Assembly: GCA_004297485.1 (NCBI GenBank)
Contig: SCTM01000041.1
Coordinates: forward strand, 1-64,000
Direction: 5' to 3'
Origin: Rhodospirillaceae bacterium
Lineage (GTDB): Bacteria; Pseudomonadota; Alphaproteobacteria; Rhodospirillales; Rhodospirillaceae
DNA: 64,000 nt
Below, piece after piece: positions 59,131 to 64,000 of this stretch. A program made the position numbers and the translations under genes. The notes beneath the pieces were generated by a model. The model saw only the letters and a program-made list of their open reading frames with translations, was not told the DNA's origin and ran no database searches. How positions within the stretch are numbered: position 1 is the first letter of the stretch; the number at the start of each line of letters is the position of its first letter.

Positions 59131-60363
59131 TCACGAAGGTACGGCGTTCTGAACAGTAAGAGTGTCTGCGGTGGGGACGGGACTTTCCGTTTCCGCCAAT
59201 TCGACTTTATTGCGACCGCCGGCCTTGGCCCGGTACAGCGCCTCATCGGCGCGCGCATAGAGCGCCGGGTGATCCATCTCGCCGGGCGCCGAAATCGCCA
59301 AACCCGCCGAAACCGTCGCCCGAAGATCGCCGCCTGGAACCGGAATCCGGCTCTCCGCGAACGCGTGACGAATACGTTCCGCCGCCTGGCGGAACGCGGC
59401 CGCGTTGGTGTCTGCAATCACCAGAACGAACTCTTCGCCACCCACACGAGCAAAAAAATCGCTGTCGCGGAGAACCGAACGGGCGACCCCGGCAAAATGA
59501 CGCAGCATGATATCACCGGTGGTATGGCCATGGTTGTCGTTGATGAGCTTGAAGTGGTCGATGTCCATCAACCCCATGCCAAAACGAATGCGGTCACGGC
59601 GAACGCGCGGCGCGAGACGGCGCATTTCCTCGTCGAAGGCACGGCGATTCGGCAGGCCCGTCAACACGTCCACCGTGGCTGTCTGCCGTAATCGAGCGGT
59701 CACGCGATTGGTGGCCAGTAGGATATAGCCATAGGCGCGGAGGATGACGATAACGGCCGCATAGATGAAAACGGCGATTTGATTGAGTTGATCGGAGCTG
59801 GCCAGGCTTTCGGTGTCGAAGTTCAACGACGGCAGCTTTCCCTTAACGAGTAGCGCCACGATGCGCAAACCCAGGATCGGAAGGCCGAACGCGTAGACAA
59901 AGGCGAGGACGATCACGCCCGCAAATCCCTCCTGCCGCCCCAGAGCCACCAGGGCAGGTGCCTGCAACAACAGGGAAATCGAGAGCGCCGTTGAAAATAC
60001 GATTGTGCGGCTGACGAATTGGGGATCGACCCACGTAAAATAGGACGCGCCGAGGATCATCCAGATAAACACCAGAATGGCGCCGCGCGCGGGCACGGGT
60101 CTGATGGCAAACCGGCAAAGGCCTAACAGCACAAGAAGCTGGCCGCCCACGATGAACATATCGGCTAATAGGATCGATACGCCGTCAGGAAGCTCGCCTT
60201 CCAACGCGCGGAAGACCACCCCTATGATCGAGAGGGCGGTGCCGGCGGGCCACCACCCCACCCCCTCCATATCCTTGTGGATGCGCCAGTTGATCGTCAG
60301 CGCGATCATCCCGGCGATCATGGGCGGCAGCATGATGGCGGCGATGGATTTGTTCGAGAGCAT
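59131..60363 (-). CDS. Membrane-bound diguanylate cyclase (GGDEF)
   Basis: A 410-residue protein with about seven N-terminal transmembrane segments (to about residue 215) and a C-terminal GGDEF domain (about 235-390). The active-site motif is GGEEF and an RxxD inhibitory site (RDSD) sits exactly five residues before it, so the enzyme makes cyclic di-GMP and is product-inhibited. The ATG at 60363 is preferred to the TTG at 60372. No sensory domain family is recognised in the membrane part. Confidence 0.93.
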   Translation of the reverse strand: MLSNKSIAAIMLPPMIAGMIALTINWRIHKDMEGVGWWPAGTALSIIGVVFRALEGELPDGVSILLADMFIVGGQLLVLLGLCRFAIRPVPARGAILVFIWMILGASYFTWVDPQFVSRTIVFSTALSISLLLQAPALVALGRQEGFAGVIVLAFVYAFGLPILGLRIVALLVKGKLPSLNFDTESLASSDQLNQIAVFIYAAVIVILRAYGYILLATNRVTARLRQTATVDVLTGLPNRRAFDEEMRRLAPRVRRDRIRFGMGLMDIDHFKLINDNHGHTTGDIMLRHFAGVARSVLRDSDFFARVGGEEFVLVIADTNAAAFRQAAERIRHAFAESRIPVPGGDLRATVSAGLAISAPGEMDHPALYARADEALYRAKAGGRNKVELAETESPVPTADTLTVQNAVPS

Positions 60364-60567
60364 GCCGGGCAACTCTAGCCGGTTGCTCCGGTAGGTTGTA
60401 AGTGTGAATTTGATGCCAACGCTAAGTTTGATTATTGGGAAGGACGTTGATCGTTCCGCCGGACCATGTGCATGGCAAATGAGCGCGGTTTTACGTTACC
60501 CGTTGAATAACCGACATGGGTTCAAGACCATTAAGCCGCTCCGAGACTATGTGTTGTGGCGTTCAAT

Positions 60568-61035
60568 TCAAAGGCCGGCAAGATAGGTTTCAAGCTTATC
60601 AATGGTCTCGGCCCAACCTTGATCCATGCCCGCGAGCATTTGCACCGCGATCGACGCCACGCCGCGCGCCGTCGTATGCACGGTGAGTTTCGTCTTGTCG
60701 CCGTGATCGGCGAAGGTGACCGTGGTGAGCCCTTCGAGCAACGTATTGCCGTTCTCGTCCACGGCGATATTCGTGAAGACAAGACGTTCGGGCGCCGTGA
60801 TCTCACGGAATATGCCCTTCATGGGCGCGGTTCCCCATTCGGGGGAATGCATGACGATTCTGAGCACGCCGCCGACACGGAGGTCTACTTCGCAGATGGG
60901 AATCGTAAAAATCTTCGGACCCCACCATTGCTTCAAATGCTTCGGTTCGGTCCATACCTTGAAAACCAGTTCCCGCGGCGCGTCGAAAATGCGGGTAATG
61001 GTCAGCTCACGATAAGGCGCGGGCGCGGTCGTCAT
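60568..61035 (-). CDS. SRPBCC/AHSA1-type protein
   Basis: A 155-residue START-like protein of the AHSA1 class, starting with the pattern ITRIFDAPRELVFKVWTEP, then KHLKQWWGPK and a helix-grip ending in GWAETIDKLETYLAG. These proteins bind hydrophobic ligands and are typically cotranscribed with ArsR regulators. It lies 12 bases downstream of the second SRPBCC gene and the ArsR gene precedes that, giving a classical ArsR-SRPBCC unit. Ligand unknown. Confidence 0.9.
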   Translation of the reverse strand: MTTAPAPYRELTITRIFDAPRELVFKVWTEPKHLKQWWGPKIFTIPICEVDLRVGGVLRIVMHSPEWGTAPMKGIFREITAPERLVFTNIAVDENGNTLLEGLTTVTFADHGDKTKLTVHTTARGVASIAVQMLAGMDQGWAETIDKLETYLAGL

Positions 61036-61047
61036 TGAGAGCCCCCT

Positions 61048-61575
61048 TCACTTTTCGACAGCCGTTTTCAGATTAGCGAGGCCAGCCTCGAAATCTTTGC
61101 CGATCATCTTATCCATATTGAAGAACAGGGACATGACTTTCGCGACGTAGGGTTGGGGGCCATCCATGGCCCAGGTGACGACGGTGGAATCGCCGACCGG
61201 TTCCAATGTGAATTCGGCGGTGTTGTGCGCTTCAAAAGGCTTCATGAAATCCAGTTTGATCGTTAGATTGGACGGCGGAGAAGCGACCACGATTTCCATG
61301 CTCCCCTGACCGACGTTTTTATTTCCGTCCCACGCGTAGGTCGCGCCTTTGCCGCCGGTGATGGTGCCATAGGTCCGTCGCATATCCGGATCGCGATTCT
61401 CGTAAGGCGACCAGGATACCCAACTGTGAAAATCATTGATCAGGGGGAAAATCTTTTCCGGTGACGCGTTGATGCGCGCCGAGCGCTGGACCCGAAAAGT
61501 GCTGGGCTTTGTAGCGGTATAGGCGAGAATCGCCGCGATCAGAATGACAGCAAAGCCTGCAATTTTGATGAGCAT
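61048..61575 (-). CDS. Membrane-anchored SRPBCC (polyketide-cyclase-like) protein
   Basis: A 175-residue protein with one N-terminal hydrophobic segment (about residues 4-21) and then a START-like domain (from SARINASPEKIFPLIND). The GSMEIVVASPPSNLTIKLDF and TWAMDGPQPYV stretches match the bacterial group of SRPBCC proteins with unknown ligand. It is the middle gene of the ArsR-SRPBCC-SRPBCC unit; the palindrome ATAACGATAGTTAT at 61615-61628 lies in front of it. Confidence 0.88.
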   Translation of the reverse strand: MLIKIAGFAVILIAAILAYTATKPSTFRVQRSARINASPEKIFPLINDFHSWVSWSPYENRDPDMRRTYGTITGGKGATYAWDGNKNVGQGSMEIVVASPPSNLTIKLDFMKPFEAHNTAEFTLEPVGDSTVVTWAMDGPQPYVAKVMSLFFNMDKMIGKDFEAGLANLKTAVEK

Positions 61576-61614
61576 TATCGAACTCCTCCATAGAGATCAC
61601 CGGCCGTGGCCAGC

Positions 61615-61628
61615 ATAACGATAGTTAT
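61615..61628. promoter_or_regulatory. Inverted repeat shared with ArsR promoter region
   Basis: ATAAC-GATA-GTTAT, an inverted repeat upstream of the SRPBCC gene. Its left nine bases ATAACGATA recur at 62022-62030 upstream of ArsR, which suggests a second ArsR operator inside the operon. Confidence 0.5.
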
Positions 61629-61660
61629 TTCCTCACGCGCCGCGCTCGGTCGCCGGAGTG

Positions 61661-62014
61661 CTATTTCTTCCTGCGCCCGGATTTTTTTCCGCTCTTTTGC
61701 AACTTGCGCAGATACACATCCAGGCGGTCAAAACTCTCCTCCCAGAACCGGCGGTAATGCTCGATCCAGCCGGCGATATCCTTGAGCGGCCCTGCTTCCA
61801 GGCGACACGGTCGCCACTGGGCCTCGCGACCGCGCGCGATCAAGCCCGCGTGTTCCAGCACTTTCAGGTGCCTGGAAATGGCGGGCAGGCTCATATCGAA
61901 GGGTTCGGCCAGTTCCGTTACCGAGGTTTCACCCAAGGCCAGGCGCGCCAAAATCGCCCGGCGGGTCGGATCGGCCAGGGCCGAAAAGGTCTTACTGAGA
62001 CGGTCCTGCGTCAT
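61661..62014 (-). CDS. ArsR-family regulator
   Basis: A 117-residue winged helix-turn-helix protein: FSALADPTRRAILARLALG, then SVTELAEPFDMSLPAISRHLKVLEHAGLI as recognition region, and a basic C-terminal tail. No metal-binding cysteine pair (CxC) of the arsenic sensors is visible, so this is the non-metal group usually paired with SRPBCC proteins. It is the first gene of the unit; direct repeats and an ATAACGATA element sit upstream. Confidence 0.93.
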   Translation of the reverse strand: MTQDRLSKTFSALADPTRRAILARLALGETSVTELAEPFDMSLPAISRHLKVLEHAGLIARGREAQWRPCRLEAGPLKDIAGWIEHYRRFWEESFDRLDVYLRKLQKSGKKSGRRKK

Positions 62015-62021
62015 ATTTAAG

Positions 62022-62056
62022 ATAACGATATGGTTAAATAACGTATCTGTTAAATA
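62022..62056. promoter_or_regulatory. ArsR operator region with direct repeats
   Basis: ATAACGATA at 62022-62030 is shared with the SRPBCC upstream site, and GATATGGTTAAATA (62027-62040) is repeated with small changes as GTATCTGTTAAATA (62043-62056), 16 bases apart. This is 8-42 bases upstream of the ArsR start and likely overlaps its promoter. Confidence 0.55.
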
Positions 62057-62193
62057 CAGAGCGCGGGGCCGGTCGTCAAGATATCTTCTCCTGCAAGGGC
62101 GCCCCCAGTGTAACTATTTGTGCTATGATTTCATGACATGGTGCAAAACGACGCATCGCGTGCGCGTCTCGATGCCAAACGTGAGGGGGTCCT

Positions 62194-63105
62194 ATGGTAC
62201 ACACCGCAGAGCACGGGCTTTCGCGTCGCGCCATCCGGATTAACCGGTGGTCGTTATCGGTCTTTGCGCTTGTTGCCCTCGGTGCTCTTGGCGCGGCACC
62301 GCCTGCCCGGGCGCTGCCCCTTCAGGACACGGCCAGCAACGTGGCGGACGCCTTGCACAATATTTTGGATCTACGCCCCAGCGACACAACCGACTGGCGC
62401 CTGGGCGTAGGACCGGTGATCAATCCCAAGTTTGAAGGCAGCAGGGCTTACACCATCCAACCGGCACCGATGATATCCGTGCGCTACAGGGATGTGCTGA
62501 AAGTCGACAATAATCAAATCGATTTTACTGCCTTTGACCAGGTGTTCGACCTCGGTGAGGGCGTCGGAAAGCTCAAACTGGACGCCGGCCCGGTGATGAA
62601 TCTCGACTTTGGCCGTCACGCGAGCGACTCACCGGCGCTCAAGGGGCTCGGCAACATCGGCGTGGCGGTCGAGCTCGGCGGCTATGTGAGCGTCCGGGTC
62701 GGCCGCGTAAAGTTCGACGCAGAAATGAGTCAGGACATCGCTGACGGTCACCACGGAGCGGACCTCGACCTTCACAGTTCACTGGTGCTCTATCGGAACG
62801 ACAAATTGACCATCGCGCCGGACATCGTCCTGACCTGGGCCACCGCGCGCTACATGAAGTCCTTTTTTGGTATTACCCAAACCCAATCGAACGCCTCGGG
62901 GCTGCCGGTTTTCCGCGCCGGGTCAGGCTTCAAAAATGCCACGCTTAGCTTGCTTGGAAACTATGACCTGTCGGCCCATTGGTCGTTATTGGCGAATATC
63001 GGCTATAAGCGCCTGCTTGGCGACGCGGCCGCAAGCCCTTTGATAAAACTGCGAGGCTCGGCCGACCAGTGGACCGGGGGCACATACATCGTCTATGCGT
63101 TTTAA
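62194..63105 (+). CDS. MipA/OmpV-family outer membrane protein
   Basis: A 303-residue protein with a signal region (hydrophobic about residues 23-36, ending ARALP) and a beta-barrel-like rest that alternates polar and hydrophobic residues and ends in YIVYAF, a C-terminal aromatic as in outer-membrane barrels. DWRLGVGPVINPKFEGS and the PAPMISVRYRD strand match the MipA/OmpV group. The ribosome site GAGGGGG precedes ATG 62194. Role probably in envelope structure; details unknown. Confidence 0.88.
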   Translation: MVHTAEHGLSRRAIRINRWSLSVFALVALGALGAAPPARALPLQDTASNVADALHNILDLRPSDTTDWRLGVGPVINPKFEGSRAYTIQPAPMISVRYRDVLKVDNNQIDFTAFDQVFDLGEGVGKLKLDAGPVMNLDFGRHASDSPALKGLGNIGVAVELGGYVSVRVGRVKFDAEMSQDIADGHHGADLDLHSSLVLYRNDKLTIAPDIVLTWATARYMKSFFGITQTQSNASGLPVFRAGSGFKNATLSLLGNYDLSAHWSLLANIGYKRLLGDAAASPLIKLRGSADQWTGGTYIVYAF

Positions 63106-63172
63106 CGGAACCGGACTGCGGGCTACGCCGCGATCAGCGATCCGCCGGAAATTTGTCGCACCCGCAACGTTC

Positions 63173-64000
63173 TTACTTCCCAATGTCGGCGCGCTGCTGA
63201 GCCGTCATGGTGTTGAGCTGGCCGAACGTAAAGGCGTTGGCCTGGGTTGAGTTGAGCCCCATAAGCGCCGTGTCGGTAAATCCGGTGATTTGCGCCGTGA
63301 TAAACGCCGGAATCTGCTGCGTCGTCAAACCCGGCATCTGGCTGACCAGGAAGTTGGCCGCTTCGGTATTGGTGAGTGCGGCCAATTGAACCGCCGTCAG
63401 GCCGCCGATTTCCGTGACAGTGAGGGCCTGGAATTGCGGTATGGCCAACTTGGCGATGATCGTGGTGCTGAGGCTCGCGACCTGGGTCGATGTCAGCGCG
63501 GATATTTCGGTCGTCGTCAGGCCGGTGAGTTGACCCGACGATAGGACCGCGAGGTCGGTGGTGCTGAATCCGACGATTTGTGTTGTGGCCAATCCGCCGA
63601 GTTGGACGGAACTCAATACGCTGAAGGCCGTGCTGTTCAGCCCGCTCAGTTCGGTTGATGAAAGGCCGGAGAGCGCCGTCGCCGTTAATTTCGCGATCTC
63701 GGAAGAGCTGATGCTGCCGAACTGGGTGGATGAGAGCACACCCAGTTGCGTGGACGTGAGGCCGCTGAGCTGACCCGACGTCAGGAACGCCAGATCGGTG
63801 GTGCTGAAGCCCCCCACCTGCGTGGTAGTCAGTCCCGTCAGTTGCGCCGAGGTCAACGCACCGAATGCGGTCGTGCTTAGGCCGCCGAACTGCGTCGCGG
63901 TCAGACCGCTGAGCTGGCCGGTCGTCAGAGCGGCGATATTGGTGGTGTTGATGGCGCTGAGCTGCGTCGTGGCGAGCCCCCCGAGCTGGGTCGACGTCAG
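63173..64000 (-). CDS. Octapeptide-repeat protein, C-terminal part (runs off the right edge)
   Basis: The frame is open from the right edge to the stop at 63173, so at least 275 residues belong to a larger protein whose N-terminus lies outside. It is built almost wholly of octads of the form L-T-x-T-Q-L-x-G; about 34 can be counted, degenerating toward the C-terminus, which ends ADIGK. Hydrophobic residues fall at positions 1 and 6 and Thr/Ser-Gln in between, as in a regular solenoid. A 24-residue block starting FSTTDLA recurs 80 residues later, so longer periodicity exists. Low-complexity repeats of this type are found in large surface or extracellular proteins of alphaproteobacteria. Function unknown. 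Confidence 0.8.
   Translation of the reverse strand: MTSTQLGGLATTQLSAINTTNIAALTTGQLSGLTATQFGGLSTTAFGALTSAQLTGLTTTQVGGFSTTDLAFLTSGQLSGLTSTQLGVLSSTQFGSISSSEIAKLTATALSGLSSTELSGLNSTAFSVLSSVQLGGLATTQIVGFSTTDLAVLSSGQLTGLTTTEISALTSTQVASLSTTIIAKLAIPQFQALTVTEIGGLTAVQLAALTNTEAANFLVSQMPGLTTQQIPAFITAQITGFTDTALMGLNSTQANAFTFGQLNTMTAQQRADIGK

Noticed and set aside
1..64000. Search for tRNA, rRNA and riboswitch sequences
   Set aside because: I saw no cloverleaf, rRNA core sequence or conserved riboswitch core by eye; a covariance-model scan would settle it.

Overview
The window is high-GC bacterial DNA, densely coded, and reads like an alphaproteobacterium (NodT-type efflux lipoprotein, MipA/OmpV porin-like protein, HdeA-like domains, many FadE/crotonase/CoA-transferase paralogues); genus cannot be fixed from sequence alone. 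About 48 kb is a catabolic island for a bulky lipid such as a steroid, sterol or cyclic terpenoid acid. This is inferred from a 3-ketosteroid-1-dehydrogenase-like flavoprotein, a P450, two Rieske oxygenases, two paired FadE-type acyl-CoA dehydrogenases, MaoC hydratase, and thiolase-fold proteins with OB-fold (DUF35) partners, including an Ltp2-like retro-aldolase pair. No rRNA, tRNA, CRISPR array, integrase or insertion sequence was seen.

Layout. 1-12.6 kb: a partial SDR, a MaoC hydratase and crotonase, then minus-strand genes for an SCP2-type thiolase, an HMG-CoA-synthase/OB-fold fusion, an IclR regulator, CoA-transferase, acyl-CoA dehydrogenase, Rieske oxygenase, CoA ligase and crotonase. 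12.9-18.4 kb: a plus-strand operon with an acyl-CoA dehydrogenase pair, Ltp2-like aldolase, Zn-ribbon OB-fold protein, EthD-like protein and crotonase. 18.4-26.8 kb: a minus-strand operon that holds a full beta-oxidation turn (ligase, dehydrogenase, hydratase, SDR, thiolase) plus CoA-transferase and MFS transporter. 26.9-35.1 kb: TetR regulator, then alcohol dehydrogenase, aldehyde dehydrogenase, P450, Rieske oxygenase and KstD-like protein. 35.6-47.7 kb: a second module with 2-oxoglutarate dioxygenase, SDR, VOC protein, thiolase, two thiolase-like proteins lacking the nucleophilic Cys, a tandem OB-fold protein lacking Zn ligands, metallo-beta-lactamase-fold hydrolase, PaaG-like crotonase, a second dehydrogenase pair and a second TetR.

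47.9-64 kb is ordinary accessory genome: LLM flavin enzyme, MFS transporter, a cyclophilin fused to two HdeA-like domains, MarR plus a tripartite RND pump, a diiron ferritin-like protein, a diguanylate cyclase, an ArsR-SRPBCC-SRPBCC unit, an OmpV-like protein and the C-terminal part of an octapeptide-repeat protein.

Three families of inverted repeats recur in the intergenic gaps and appear to divide the island into regulons: ATCACATATGTGAT-like sites (about six, probably IclR), TTGA-N8-TCAA sites (three, probably the first TetR), and TCCGA-N7-TCGGA sites (five, probably the second TetR). A plausible flow is: P450/alcohol/aldehyde dehydrogenase oxidise a side-chain methyl to an acid, ligases activate it, dehydrogenase pairs plus hydratases plus aldolases/thiolases shorten it, and the oxygenases and KstD-like enzyme attack the rings. 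The 35.6-46.7 kb module is the best candidate for an undescribed system.
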